From NCBI RefSeq assembly GCF_013426205.1, contig NC_089423.1, positions 5,456,001 to 5,520,000 on the forward strand: 64,000 nucleotides of DNA. The letters run 5' to 3'. The notes beneath the pieces are model-generated. The model worked only from the letters and a program-made list of their open reading frames with translations, was not told the DNA's origin and searched no databases. This stretch comes from Metarhizium brunneum. Lineage: Eukaryota > Ascomycota > Sordariomycetes > Hypocreales > Clavicipitaceae. Positions 12,601 to 23,813 of the stretch are shown here, piece by piece (positions within the stretch are counted from its first letter, which is position 1; each line of letters starts with the position of its first letter). The translations under genes and the position numbers were made by a program.

Positions 12601-13017
12601 TTGTTTCTTTCGAACCGCGTCATCTTGCTTCCGATGGAGCCTGGCAATGAACTCACGAGCAGTTTTTGCTGGCGCGGCTCGATTTCGTGAGGGCTTCTTG
12701 GCCGGAGTTTTGGCAACTCTGGGTTTTATTTCGCTCTCATCTTCTGAACATTCAAAATCACTATCATGTTCACCCTCCGTCCCACTATCACTAGACTCTT
12801 CGCTGTTGAGGCCATTATCTTCTTCGTTCCCCGTACCGGCCGTACCAGGCTCTGTACCGGGCTCTGTCTTGACCTGTACCTCATTCATGTCTCGCGCTTT
12901 ATTTCTGTATTGACTGTTGTTCTCAGCCGACCTCGTTGTAGCTTCATTCAACGTTTGAGCATCGTGAGGATCATGTTTCGAAATAGGTGTTTCTATCGTC
13001 TTGTCGGCCTTGGCCAT
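9650..13017 (-). CDS. SNF2-family ATPase with inserted RING finger (RAD5/RAD16/SHPRH-like)
   Basis: Eleven exons rebuilt on the minus strand: 13017-11930, 11869-11730, 11671-11594, 11535-11456, 11387-11335, 11284-11180, 11126-10679, 10629-10546, 10493-10223, 10163-10012, 9955-9650. All junctions are GT-AG and in phase, giving 934 aa. The N-terminus is acidic and lysine-rich. ATPase motifs: DEMGIGKT (about 283-290, Ile replacing the usual Leu), DEAH box (about 398-401), RWALTGTPLSN, and C-terminal GGQSLNIT and QAAGRTSRIGQTK. Between the two ATPase lobes sits a RING-type zinc finger: C648, C651, C665, H667, C670, C673, then probably C694 and C699. This architecture is that of DNA-repair or chromatin SNF2 proteins with ubiquitin-ligase activity, so it probably acts in the nucleus on DNA lesions or nucleosomes. 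An alternative acceptor for exon 9 would add 12 residues. No HIRAN domain is seen, so it is not a plain Rad5 orthologue. Confidence 0.88.
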
Positions 13018-14978
13018 GACGATGAGTTTAGTATAGCCTTACAGAAAGCAATAAAGACGAACGTTGATGGGTAAGTTTGTTTTATGGAAGGTATGAATAG
13101 TGCCTTTGTTTCTGAAATTTAAATATTTCTATATTAGGAGGCTTCGCAAGACGGCCAATTTGTTGCAAAGCAAAATATATCCCTTGACCTCATGGGCGCA
13201 ATTGGGGTTGGTGTCATGCGGAAGTGTGCGATGATTAAGGTTGAGATGTAGCAGGTGGAATTAAACAGAAGAATTTAAATACCACGGTAGATACGCCAGC
13301 TGGCAGAATAACTGGCAGCTGTCAGATCTATCATACTGAGTGCCTGAGTAGTTAATGACAACAATGTTTGAGGTATGATCTGTGAATGTTTCTCGCAGTG
13401 CCGACTTCTATCGAAATTTAAAACAAGCCTAAATCTAGCGACGTTTCTTCTTCACTGGATTCTGGTTTGTATTTGCCAAATAATACGTGGCACGTCTGAG
13501 CCCACGATGTTTGCATCCTCAAGGGAAACGAGCACCCTGTAGGGTAGGCACCTCTGCCTCGGCCTTTGCCGTGACTAGTAACGACAAACAGCCAGGCGGC
13601 AATCGTCTATTATGCAAGGGCGACTCTTGCATGCAGCCACACATCCGGTCTCTGGCAAGATAATTGAATCTATGGCAAAATAGCTGCCGTCATAAGCTAT
13701 GACTTGGAGGCCCTGGCGCAATGCTAACGGATGGACCTCTTCCACTCCAGAGTTGCCGGCCGGCTGAAAATCATGGAGCTCCGGCAAACACGCCCTTGTT
13801 TCATGACGGCACTCCGGCACACAAGATCTGCGACCTAGGAAGATTATAAGATGAGAAAAGCGCCCCTTGGACTAAAAATAAATTGCCTCATCCGGCAGAT
13901 ATCTTTTGGTGGCGGCAAGCCCCTCGCCCGTCATCGCTTGATGGGAGGCAGGCCCGCCACGTTGCCACGCCATCAAATGCTTCGGAGCTCTCATTTCTTG
14001 GTTGGTGGCGGGTGCTGATGCATGGATTTGGGCTCATACAACCAGGGCTGCATGAAGGGCTGCATGAAGGACCGAGAGGACGACCGAACTAGTAGTACTC
14101 GAGAAATGAGCATGCTCGACACGCAAGAGGTGGGAAATACCAACTGGCCTAATTATGCCGGTATCAGCAACCTTTTCTCAAGTCGGAAGCGCCGAAGCAA
14201 TCGACAATGACAAGGCAAGGGATCAATCTGGTCTATCAGGTGCGACATCTCACCTTCCCTGCTTCCAACTCGCAACTAACCGCCCAATCATGTTGCCAAG
14301 ACTTGGCGCTTTCATGCACATATCGGCGCTACGCATCATCATGGTGCGCCTTGCTCTCACTCTGGCGGTTGGTTGACAGTCCGGATGGAGGCCATGCCGG
14401 GCGGGTTAAAAAAGGGCAATGGCACCTCGTCTCGTAAGACCTCGTCAAGGCCGGGCGCAGATTTGCCCAACAGACTTTGATCAAGAAGCCTGCATTAGTG
14501 TAGGGAGACGATCATAAGGCGGGCCAATATGAGATCTGACCGCTTGCCCTGGACCTGAAGCCTAAACGCCTTGACCACCAGCTGTCGATGCCCTCAGTTC
14601 TTCGTACCAGTCTGGTGGTTTGATTTCTGCACTCCGCTCTGTTGGCTGCGAGGTTCGTTTGTAACTCGTGGCTCGTGCTCGTTCTCGCGCTCCTTAAATA
14701 TAAACGAATCGAGTCCGCCCCTAAAAGGGAATTAACCGCCTCAAAAGAAAAAAAAAGGCAGTGCCGAGTAAGGGAGGAAAGAAGGAAGGAAGGCAAGGCA
14801 CCAAGGAGGGAAGGAATGACACGTGGACTGTTCCGTATGTCCTCGATGACTGGTATCGTCAGTTGGTACCTACAAACCACGCGTCTCGCACCGCCATGAC
14901 AAATTTACATGTTGGTTTTGCAGAAAACGATCGTCTAGAACGCATCTAACAAGACAGGCACGAGCTGTGTCTGCCGCC
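13018..14978. other. Intergenic region between SNF2-RING and GPCR genes
   Basis: About 2 kb of divergent promoter sequence without a supportable gene. It contains a 7-bp-stem palindrome (ATGCAAG..CTTGCAT) near 13613-13633, a duplicated gctgcatgaagg near 14050, and a purine tract rich in GGAA/GAAA at about 14741-14815 just upstream of the GPCR start. Confidence 0.4.
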
Positions 14979-16739
14979 ATGGTGTCAGGGCGAGATGTCA
15001 AGCACCCAGTACGCCACGAAGGCATAGCTGCCAATGCTGGTTCCACGATTCCCAGCCTGGAGGACACTTTTCCCGGGAACCTGACACATGAACACCTACT
15101 CGAACTTCACGTGGCTGCCATGGTTGTCGGTTTCACCAGTCTTTTGGCGACGCTTGTTGCAGTGGCATTCTTTATACAGATGCGCCGTAGATTTCGTCAC
15201 GAGTAAGTGGGAAACTAAATCTTGATACTCATTTTCGTTGGATGCTCGAAACTAAGGTATTCTGACAGCCTCATCCTTTTGTTAATACTAAGCGACATGC
15301 TGGCAACATTCTGGCTTGTACTTCTTCCTGCTATCGAGCTCGCGCATGGCCGAATACCTTCCAACTCAACCCTTTGTCAAATAAGTGGATTCTTCCTGTC
15401 CGTCGGAATCGAAGCATGCGACTTGACGGTGCTCCTCATCGCTGTCCACACAGCTTTGTACATATTCAGAGGACGAAGCGGACTATATCCGTATCGGTTT
15501 TTCGCTTATGCCCTAGTTGCAACAGGGTCATTGATGCTTACATCTCTAGCATTCATCAACAATCCGGGATTCGTCAATTCTGGCGCGTATTGCTATTTTC
15601 CCGCCAGGCCAACCTGGACGCTGAGGTTCCTGAGCTGGGTACCACGCTATGTGGTTTGCGCGGTGATGATATTTATATACACCTGTATTTACATTTATAT
15701 GAGGTGCATCATGATCAAAGTCAATGAACCAAACAAACGGAGGAAAGTTGATGAACCGTTTTTCAGCCGACTACAGCAACTACCAAGACGAGGCTCGGTA
15801 CCCCCTACGCCCCCGATAGCGTACCACGGACTCATCCCTCCAACACCACCAATCGACAACACGCAACCGGAGTATGGTTGGAACAGAGGAGCAAGATACA
15901 GCCAACACGGAGGATCGAGAAAAGGTTCCCTCGTTGGAAACGGGGGTGGACAGCCACTTCTGAAGCCACCTGTGTCGGCAACCTCACAAACTGACTGCGA
16001 GGAACGGAGTCTTATTGTAGCCAAAGATCCATTCAAAGACTATCCCCCAAGTGTCCACTGTCGAAATGGCTCAAAGGATGAAGCCACGACGCTCTCACCA
16101 ACAGACCGCCCTGCCCCGACACAGCACATTATTGGCTGTTCGTGCATGGTTTGCACAGGGGCTGGCACGCCTCACATTCCGCCTCCGCTGAACATAGAAT
16201 TACGACTGCAGGATGGTACCGGCGAGGCTGAGTTGCCGACCAATTTCGTTCTATCACCCACCACACTCATTGAAACAGGCCTGCCGAATCCACGGCACAA
16301 GATCCGTCGCCAGCTGAGAAGAAAATTCATCTATCCCGTGTTTTATATTCTGGGATGGATGGCTCCGTTTGCCGCCCATGTGTCCCAGGCTGATAGGACT
16401 GGACGCCCCTTCCCGCTGGTCCTGGCTGGGCTTATGAGCCTCTGCATTCAAGGCCTGGTGGACTCGGTGGTATTCTTGATGCTGGAAAAGCCGTGGCGTC
16501 ATCGCAAGCGCCCCGCCTGCTTTATGCCTCTGCGCAAGTGCTCCACGATGAAGAATAGTTCGGCGAGAGTTGGCCGGACCAGAGAAGAGATGCTTGTTGA
16601 GGGCAGACTTGCAAAGACAAGAAGGGACCGAGAAGAGGAAGACCAACGACGTCAGCCACAACGGCTGGAGACAAATAAGCGCGAGTGGTGGGATGCTAAA
16701 CTTCCTGGGATAGACGAGTCGGGAGACGAAGATTTATAG
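14979..16739 (+). CDS. Git3/Gpr1-type G-protein-coupled receptor
   Basis: Two exons, 14979-15202 and 15257-16739, separated by a 54-nt intron with GTAAGT donor and AAG acceptor; joined in phase they give 568 aa. The ATG at 14979 has a strong fungal context (gccgccATGG). TM1 (VAAMVVGFTSLLATLVAVAF) is followed by the family hallmark FRHEYSDSLILLLILSD, restored only by splicing. TMs 2-5 follow, with conserved extracellular cysteines in TLCQ and GAYCYF. A third intracellular loop of about 170 aa precedes TM6-TM7 (Git3 C-terminal domain, starting RRKFIYPVFYILGW). The tail is highly charged. Relatives sense glucose or amino acids and signal through G-alpha to cAMP/PKA at the plasma membrane. The ligand here is unknown. 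The loop contains two PPTPPI motifs, possible kinase or SH3-type docking sites. Confidence 0.88.
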
Positions 16740-17165
16740 TTGGCGCTTTGAGTCAGCATTGTAGATGCTGCACGACCGTAGCGTTTCTTAAGAGGTAAAT
16801 ACATTCAGTTAGTGTAGCTGACGCTGCATTGGCACTATACGGTCGTCTATTTGTGCATGTATTGCTGACAATAAGTAACCCCCCGACATCGGACAGTGTC
16901 TCGACCATCTACATCCCCGAGCAATTGGCCAGGCTTGCTGGCAGTGTCTATTCGAACGAAACGGCGTCCAGCGTCAAATCATTGATGTACGCATCTAGTA
17001 TCCCTCAACTCCAAAGTTTTGTGTTCGACTCCTGTGGAATCCAAGTTTCCTCCAACTCCATGCGCAGACTCGGCCATTCCTCCCATCCTTTCCCTTTTCC
17101 CTTTTATTTATTTATTTATTTATTTAAAATCATGTTTGTTTGGCACGTCATATGACGGTAGAGCA
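16740..17165. other. Convergent 3' intergenic region
   Basis: 426 bp between convergent GPCR and amidotransferase genes. It holds a TTTA microsatellite (listed separately) and a short plus-strand frame that I regard as random. Confidence 0.45.
17103..17126. repeat. (TTTA)6 microsatellite
   Basis: Six perfect TTTA units in the 3' flank of the GPCR and amidotransferase genes, read directly from the sequence. Confidence 0.95.
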
Positions 17166-17996
17166 TCAGCCCTCGCGGAGAAACTTTAAAAATGCTCTCC
17201 CAATGGCAACACCGTCGTGCGGGACGGGCGCCCTTTTTATCGCATCCTCGTACACTTCGTCGGTGAAGATGCCCACTGTGTGTCGGTTAAACAGTATCTC
17301 GGAGATGATTTCATTTGTGAACTCGGGGTGGCCCTGAACAGTAATGTATTTCCCCGGGAGATACATTGCCTGCACGGGGCAGAAGGCGTTGCCGCCGAGG
17401 GGTATGGCGTCGGGGGGGAAGTTTTGGACAATGTCGCGGTGCATTTGGTGGATGCGCTGCCGGGCTTGTTAGCGATTTTTGGGCTCTGGTGTTTTGCGCC
17501 GCATTTGTCGTCGCCGTCGCCTTACCATCTTGTCGAGACCAAACATCTCCTTGCCCTTGTCCGTCAAGTCGACCTCTGTGACGGCGACTTCCCACCCCTT
17601 GTCGCTCTTGCCGACGCCGGCGCCGACAGCGCGGCCGACGATCTGGTGGCCGAAGCATATGCCGACGACGCGGATGCGACCGGTTTCAAGGGCCCTCTTG
17701 GTGAAGTCGACGAGTTTCAGGATCCACGGGTCGTTGTCGAAGGCGGTGTGGCGCGAGCCCGTCAGCAGGAGGGCGTCGACGTCCTCGAGGGCCGGGTAGC
17801 AGTATAGGTCGTTGACGACGTCGTGGGCGGTGATGGTGACCATTTTGGACAGGTCCTGCGGCGGGCTCAGCGTCTTGGCCGCGCTCGATAGGAGGGCCGT
17901 GAAGACGCCCGCGTAGCCGCCGAACTGGGCGCGCGTTTGGGGCTGCGGCGTGTCGCATTCGAGGATGGCGAGGCGGAGGGCGGACGAGGAGCCCAT
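17166..17996 (-). CDS. Class I glutamine amidotransferase-like protein
   Basis: Two exons, 17996-17526 and 17456-17166, with a 69-nt intron (GTAAGG donor, CAG acceptor), phase 0, giving 253 aa. The catalytic triad of the type-1 glutamine amidotransferase fold is visible: nucleophilic Cys114 in GICFGHQ, His200 and Glu202 in QGHPEF. The N-terminus (LAILECDTP) and the ALLLTGSRHT turn match the stand-alone fungal GMP-synthase-like amidotransferase subfamily (yeast YLR126C type). These hydrolyse glutamine or a gamma-glutamyl compound; the acceptor substrate is unknown. No synthetase domain is attached and length fits the stand-alone family. Probably cytosolic. Confidence 0.87.
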
Positions 17997-20191
17997 TTTC
18001 GCGGCGCGTGCCGACGGCGTGGAACGGGAGTTGGAGGCGTGGAGGCGGATGTAGACGAGGAAAAATGACGAGCGAGAGGATCACGAGAGAGAAAGCGACG
18101 AGAGAGACTCGGAGGACCAGCGGGCTTCGGAGGGGCGGGACCGCGATTTACATTCAACGCTCAGGGACTCGACGGAAGGGAGCAGTAAGGATGGAGAGGA
18201 GGGGGGCGGGACGAAGTAGTTTTTCGTTTTAATACGAGGACTGAAGCCTAGCGCTGCAAGGAAATGTGGACTCTGGCGATGTGCCGGGCGGCGGTTTCCA
18301 AAGGTTGAAGGTTGAGGCGGGCTGAGGCGGGTTTCGAACCCCGGCGGCCCGATGTCGCGGGCGCACATGTGCAGTTGGCGGAGGAGGAGCTAAGAAAAGT
18401 ACCTAATAAGTACTCCGTACTCCGTACCAAAGTGCGATCGAGTCGTGCATCCGTCGACAGGGGCCTGATGGTACGATGAGGCAACGGATGCAATACAAGT
18501 CTGTGGCTCAGCGGAGGAACTGTCGGAGCAGTCGCGTAGGATGCTGCGCAACTTGACGCTTTACGTACATACACGATTCAGTAGGGTCGATGGACTTGAA
18601 CGTGGGATGCATGCTGGGACACGGAGCACAGACGTTTTGAATCGGGTGCATCTGCCGACGTGCATATGGTTTGTGCATGTTGTAGATCTTTATGTTCTTG
18701 CCGTGGGAGGTAGTTGATACCGAGTTGTGTAGCCTACAAAGCCTGTATAGCAGATGCGCATCTTGGCAAGATACAGCCGGAACAGTGACGGACATGGCAC
18801 TGCTCCACAACGGGCTTGCCAACATCGTGTCTTATTAAGAGGCAGTGTTGTTGATATGTGCAATGTTTCTATTACCGTCACCAACTGCCAAAAATAACTT
18901 GTCAGTTGCTCCCCAGGCCCATGTGTAGGTACATACATACGTTTTAGCTGCCTCCGTAATTGTCTGACCTTCCGGTCGATGCAACGCTGGTTCAACAGAG
19001 TTTAATTGAAATCATATTTCGCCCCGTTCGTTGACCTGATTGGCCCCCCGCCAGATTGTCAAGTTTTAAACTCCAAAACCAGACCCTTGACTCTTTTTGT
19101 TTTTTTGTTCTGGTGTATACTATTTCCAGCAGAGCGCTTTATCTCGACTGCCATTCGTAGCGCCATTTAGTTGGCCTTTGCAAAATGACAATAATTTGAC
19201 AGAACCCTTGTATGCTGTCTGTTGACTTGATTCGAATTTTCTCCCGCATGATTATTTGCCGTCTCTGATGCCTTTCTCTGAATGGATGACGGACAAATGA
19301 TCAGACTGCTGAGCCGTATTATAGATCGCATTGCTTAAGGCAGATTGTTGGCGAGGGTTGATGCACATGCATAAGTCAATACGTCCGCGGTATTTTATTG
19401 GGACAGCCCGTTGTAATATATGGAGCCGCAATCTAAGCGGTCGTCCTGAATTAGGTGAGATGACATTTAAGAAAAGAAATGCGTACTATGAGGACTTGCA
19501 CATTAAATGGAGTAATTTGAGTATCTCGCCAGAAGTCATCCCTAGGCTGATGGGGACTGTCGGCGCTATTGACCGTCGCTAGCTGAAGGGACACTCTCAT
19601 ATAGACAGAATAATTCCATGATGCTTTTGAACGGCCATATAATGTATGTTGTTGAACATTGTTCCAGATTTTGAGCAACGTTCCAACGTCAGGTAGCTTA
19701 CCCAGATGCTCTCGTTGACCGGTCTCACCAGCCGCCGCTCCTGTGTTAAGTATTTAAAGAGGTTGTTCTCGTGTTGGTGGTCTCTGCATCTCTCCCGTGA
19801 CAATCTATGAAAATAAAATAAATAAGAACTTGTATTAATATCGGTTAACGGTAATAAATCATCATGCGATAGGATCCCCATCCCAGAAACGTCGTGTTCG
19901 ATCTGTTCCATAAGAGAGGCCCAGCATGTCAATATACCGTCGACCCTACAGACGCCCTGGACGATTCACTGTTGGCATAGCAACCGCGGTCACTGGTGGG
20001 TTGCTCGGTGCGCGCATGCAACTTGACCCTGATTGACGTCAGCCTAAGCGCCAGCGCCAGCGACATTGCCGCGGTGCCGAAAACACCATTGCCCCACCAA
20101 GCCAAAGTTGCCCATGCTCTCTCCATTTTATGTGCTCTGCACAATGCACCAGACCATAGGTGACGAGCTGGCAACGTGAACGAAACCCATC
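17997..20191. other. Long intergenic region
   Basis: 2.2 kb between the divergent amidotransferase and PPX1 genes. No frame resembles a protein family. The first 250 bases are very GC-rich, and the rest is AT-richer with scattered stops. A tandem TACTCCGTAC pair lies at 18411-18427. A tRNA T-loop-like string near 18330-18345 was examined and rejected. Confidence 0.4.
18411..18427. repeat. TACTCCGTAC motif, overlapping pair
   Basis: Two overlapping copies of a 10-mer recurring at least eight times in intergenic DNA of this window. Confidence 0.8.
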
Positions 20192-21439
20192 ATGTCTAGA
20201 TCGACGCTGCAGGCGTTTCTGACAACTGCCCGCAACGCCCTCCGGGCACCGCCGGCCCAACGTGCCAAACCATTGACGTTTGTCGTCGGCAACGAATCCG
20301 CAGGTAAATAGATGACTCGTGCCCAAAACTCCCCGACATCCACCTCGCTGAAACATTCCACAACTCGGCCAGACCTCGACTCGCTCTGCTGCGCCATCGT
20401 ATACGCCTACATCCGCAGCCACACCGCCCCCCATGCGCTGCACATCCCGCTCTCCAACCTGCCACGAGCAGATCTCGGCCTGCGTCCAGAAATGGCCGCC
20501 GTGCTGCAACACGCTGGCCTGGCGCCCGCCGACCTCCTCACCCTCTCCGAGCTGCCCGACCACCTCCAGCCCGACGAGACGCGCTGGCTGCTCGTCGACC
20601 ACAACTGCCTGACGGGCCCGCTGAAGCGCTTCCGAGACCGGGTCGTCGGCTGCGTGGACCACCACGTCGACGAGGGCGCGCTCCCCGGGGGCATCTCGCC
20701 GCGCGTCATCGAGCCCTGCGGCAGCTGCATGAGCCTTGTCGTCGACGAGTGCAAGCCCGCGTGGGCGCAGCTCCTCCAGGGGGCCGACGACGACATCCCG
20801 GCCGGCGAGCAGGACCGCCTCGTCAAGCTGGCGCTGGCGCCGATCCTCCTCGACACCATCAATCTGACGGCCGAGGCCAAGGTGCGGCCCAAGGACCCGC
20901 AGGCGGTGCGCTTTCTCGAGGCGCAGATCCGCGAGCCGGGCTTCACCACGACGAGCTACTACGAGCAAATCAGCGCCGTCAAGGAGGACATCTCGGGCCT
21001 GTCGTTCCGCGACATCCTCCGCAAGGACTACAAGCAGTGGGAGGAGGGCGGCCTCGAGCTCGGCATCAGCTGCGTCGTCCAGGGATTCGAGTACCTGCTT
21101 GAAAAGGCGGACACCAAGCAGGCCTTTCTGGAGGAGCTCGCTGCCTGGGCCGCCGAGCGCAGGTTGGACGTTGCCGCCGTCATGACTACCTCGCACCCCG
21201 GCGGCAGTTTCCACAGGCAGCTGTTGGTCTGGGGCACGACAGACAGGGGCAAGGACGCGGTTGGGAGGTTCAGGGACATTGGTCGGCCGCTGGGTCTGGA
21301 GCAGTGGGAGGACGGGGGCCTGGATGGCGATGATGGCGATGGGGGCAATACGAGGTTCGCGTGGAGACAGGCCAACTTGGCGGCGAGCAGGAAGCAGGTT
21401 GCGCCGCTGTTGAGGGAAGCCCTGAAGGAAGGGAAGTAG
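20192..21439 (+). CDS. PPX1: Exopolyphosphatase, DHH family (PPX1-like)
   Basis: Two exons, 20192-20303 and 20373-21439, intron 69 nt (GTAAAT donor, CAG acceptor), giving 392 aa. Splicing creates the diagnostic motif GNESADLDS (Asp38, Asp40); the unspliced downstream frame lacks it. Further metal-binding motifs are VDHN (113-115), VDHH (Asp133, His134, His135) and APILLDT (Asp198), followed by a DHHA2-type C-terminal domain. Family members remove terminal phosphates processively from inorganic polyphosphate; yeast Ppx1 is cytosolic and mitochondrial. The coding region is GC-rich, which opens a 391-codon antisense frame that is not a gene. It converges with ATP25. Confidence 0.9.
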
Positions 21440-21899
21440 GGAGGTTTAGAACTTGGGCGTTGGAAAAGGGGGGTTTGGTGTTGGGTTTCTGGGTTTCTGG
21501 GTGGGTTGCGGGACATTCGGTTTGTTCGTGTTTGAATGATGCCAAACGTGGTTCGAGAATCCCTCTTCGTGATCTGTACACCTGCTTGCATGGTGGGTTT
21601 CGTTCGACAGGAACGAAAGGTTAACGCCACAACCTTGACGCCATGGCTGATGAAAAGATTGCGGAGTATCTCGAGGGAGGAGGAAACCATCAAAGACTGC
21701 GCTAATCGAAACCCTGTTCTGCAGGCTGATATATGAGGTATTATTTTTATCATTTATAGTACATGGTGAGGAGGACCCAGCCTTACAGTTACAGCTGTCA
21801 TTAATATGATACATACATACATACTGTTATGATACAGGGGTTTAAAAGAACTTTACTCCTTTTAGTCTGGTAGAACAAAACTACCGGCGATGGCTCAAG
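21440..21899. other. Convergent 3' intergenic region
   Basis: 460 bp between PPX1 and ATP25 3' ends. A tandem catacatacatac lies near 21810. No gene is seen. Confidence 0.45.
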
Positions 21900-23813
21900 T
21901 CAGCTAGGTGTGTTACCATCCGTGAATCGGTGCAGGGCTTGTGCTCGCTCCTCTCGGGCTTGAGTGCCGAGCAGATGGCGATGAGCGTCTTCGACCTCTC
22001 TCAGGACCCGCACAAACTCCCGATGCTGAAGGCGTCGTCGACCAACGAGGCCCAGTGAGTCCATTGATGGTGGGTTATGAAGCATCTCCTCTGCCGCCGG
22101 ATCAGCGACCAGGATACAGGCCTTGAGCGCGTTGTAGACGGGGCCCGTGGGATAGACAGGCGGTTCCTCTTTCAGCATCTCCGGGTACACCCACCTCAAC
22201 GCATCTATACACATCCTGGCGTCTTGTGTAGAAACCATGACGCGATACGCTAGTTCATATAGCTCTCCAGGTCGCGCAATTTGAAATCTGGCAGGCGCGC
22301 GAAACGTGTCCCAAAACCGATCCCAGGCTTGTCGCTCGGCGTAGGCTCTCATCAGCCGCAGTGTCTGGCCATGTTCCAATGGTGTTTGGAGATTGAGCAG
22401 TAGGAATTCAAGGTTGCTTTGCGCACGCTCCAATTCTGGCCCATACGCAGCTGACGTGACTATGGATTCAATCAAAGTGACCAGCATGTCTTTGGATTGG
22501 ACCGAGATTCCTCGTTCCTCGGCCGTCTGGAGTAGTTGATCCACAAGGTCTAGGCGTGTGGATGCATCGCCCTCTGAGTGGGATGCGTGAAATGCCGCTG
22601 ATATTAAGCGCTCAAGAACTTGTTGACTCAGAGACGTCCCAGAAATGTGAAGGTCCGTGATCCGTCGCTGGAGGGTTTTGAGCTCAGAGTCTTCAGGCTC
22701 TGCTGCCAGACTGGGATTTTCTGGTTCTTTGTTTTCGGAGCTGGCAGCTGCATAGTCTTGTGACTGCAGCCTTCTGGCATTCGTGGAAAAAAATCTCTGC
22801 TGCTGTGAAGCCTGCTGCAATTTCTGCCACTGAACACGCGACGAGTTATCGGGGAGCTGAATCTTGGACGATACCAAGGTCTCCAATTCGGTTTGGTCCT
22901 GAATGGGTTGCCCCTTGATCTTCATTGTTTGCTCCAAGTTCCGCTTCAACATGCCTTGCCACAGAGTTTCCAAATTGAGCTCATTTCGCCTTGGCTCCGT
23001 CATACACTGCACTACAATGGTGGTTCCAGTGGGAGAAGCGCCGAAGCCTGAGAAACGCCCGCTCTCATCATAGCTGACGGTTTCATCGGAGACTTTGTCG
23101 CTTGTAGAAAAGTTAACACACACCCAGCCAGTGGATATGCCATTGTCGCCACCTGGAAGAATCATCGTGTTGGTGCCCATTAGCTTGGCCTTCTTTCGCA
23201 ACCGTCGCAGTTTGGTCTTCAATTCCCCAGGCCCGATGAGCCCATCAGCTCGTGCATCCACCTTATAGTTTCTTCGGAGCCATCGCACGAAACGTCCAGA
23301 TGAAATGTGCAAATGTCGCTCGCTCCGGGCTGTCGCAAAGAGCATAATGAGATTCGGACCAAGAGCGGCAGGGGGATCAAGATCACGCAAGTCCATTAAG
23401 GAAATATCATCCAAGCCCATATCTTCAAATATATATTTGATCATTGGAGCTATGAGTTCAGGAGATTCGTTGGGCGCATTTGGTACGAAAGGCGCATGGA
23501 GACTTGGGGGGTGCCTAGGCGGCTCGACCTCGAGGAACCAAGGGTTGTCGGCAGCAGACTCGGCTTCGACTGTGCGCTCTTGGGGCTCTTCATGATTATT
23601 CGAGTTGGTTGAGTCTTGCGTCTGCGTCTGCGCTGAACTGGACGGAATGCTTCGGTCGGCAGAGAAGAACCTATGAGGTAGCCGGGGAATTTGGAGTGTA
23701 GAGCGAAGCCCCATATGTTGAAAGGTCGGCGTCGATCTAGCGACAACAGCTCTAATAATTGCACTTCTGCAGCCGCAGCACCCCAAAGTTGCGGCCGCTG
23801 GTCGTGAAATCAT
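21900..23813 (-). CDS. ATP25: ATPase synthesis protein 25, mitochondrial
   Basis: Single exon, 637 aa from the ATG at 23813; the longer frame starts at a TTG. The N-terminus is an Arg/Ala/Ser-rich mitochondrial presequence. The segment starting NPWFLEVEPP and running through DLRDLDPPAALGPNLIMLFATARSERHLH is the RsfS/Iojap-like domain of Atp25. The C-terminal half, with helical repeats, corresponds to the Atp25 mRNA-stability domain. In yeast the protein is cleaved into two halves in the matrix: the C-terminal half stabilises ATP9 mRNA for ATP synthase subunit 9, and the N-terminal half associates with mitoribosomes. Length and domain order fit filamentous-fungal orthologues. The gene is divergent from RPO41. 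Confidence 0.88.
   Translation of the reverse strand: MISRPAAATLGCCGCRSAIIRAVVARSTPTFQHMGLRSTLQIPRLPHRFFSADRSIPSSSAQTQTQDSTNSNNHEEPQERTVEAESAADNPWFLEVEPPRHPPSLHAPFVPNAPNESPELIAPMIKYIFEDMGLDDISLMDLRDLDPPAALGPNLIMLFATARSERHLHISSGRFVRWLRRNYKVDARADGLIGPGELKTKLRRLRKKAKLMGTNTMILPGGDNGISTGWVCVNFSTSDKVSDETVSYDESGRFSGFGASPTGTTIVVQCMTEPRRNELNLETLWQGMLKRNLEQTMKIKGQPIQDQTELETLVSSKIQLPDNSSRVQWQKLQQASQQQRFFSTNARRLQSQDYAAASSENKEPENPSLAAEPEDSELKTLQRRITDLHISGTSLSQQVLERLISAAFHASHSEGDASTRLDLVDQLLQTAEERGISVQSKDMLVTLIESIVTSAAYGPELERAQSNLEFLLLNLQTPLEHGQTLRLMRAYAERQAWDRFWDTFRAPARFQIARPGELYELAYRVMVSTQDARMCIDALRWVYPEMLKEEPPVYPTGPVYNALKACILVADPAAEEMLHNPPSMDSLGLVGRRRLQHREFVRVLREVEDAHRHLLGTQAREERAQALHRFTDGNTPS

Noticed and set aside
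18320..18350. tRNA T-arm-like string (ggtttcgaacccc)
   Set aside because: The stem does not pair over five positions in either orientation and no A box, anticodon arm or acceptor stem is found.
20039..21214. 391-codon open frame antisense to PPX1
   Set aside because: It mirrors a GC-rich coding exon with a complete catalytic motif set on the other strand, and its translation is low-complexity with no family resemblance.
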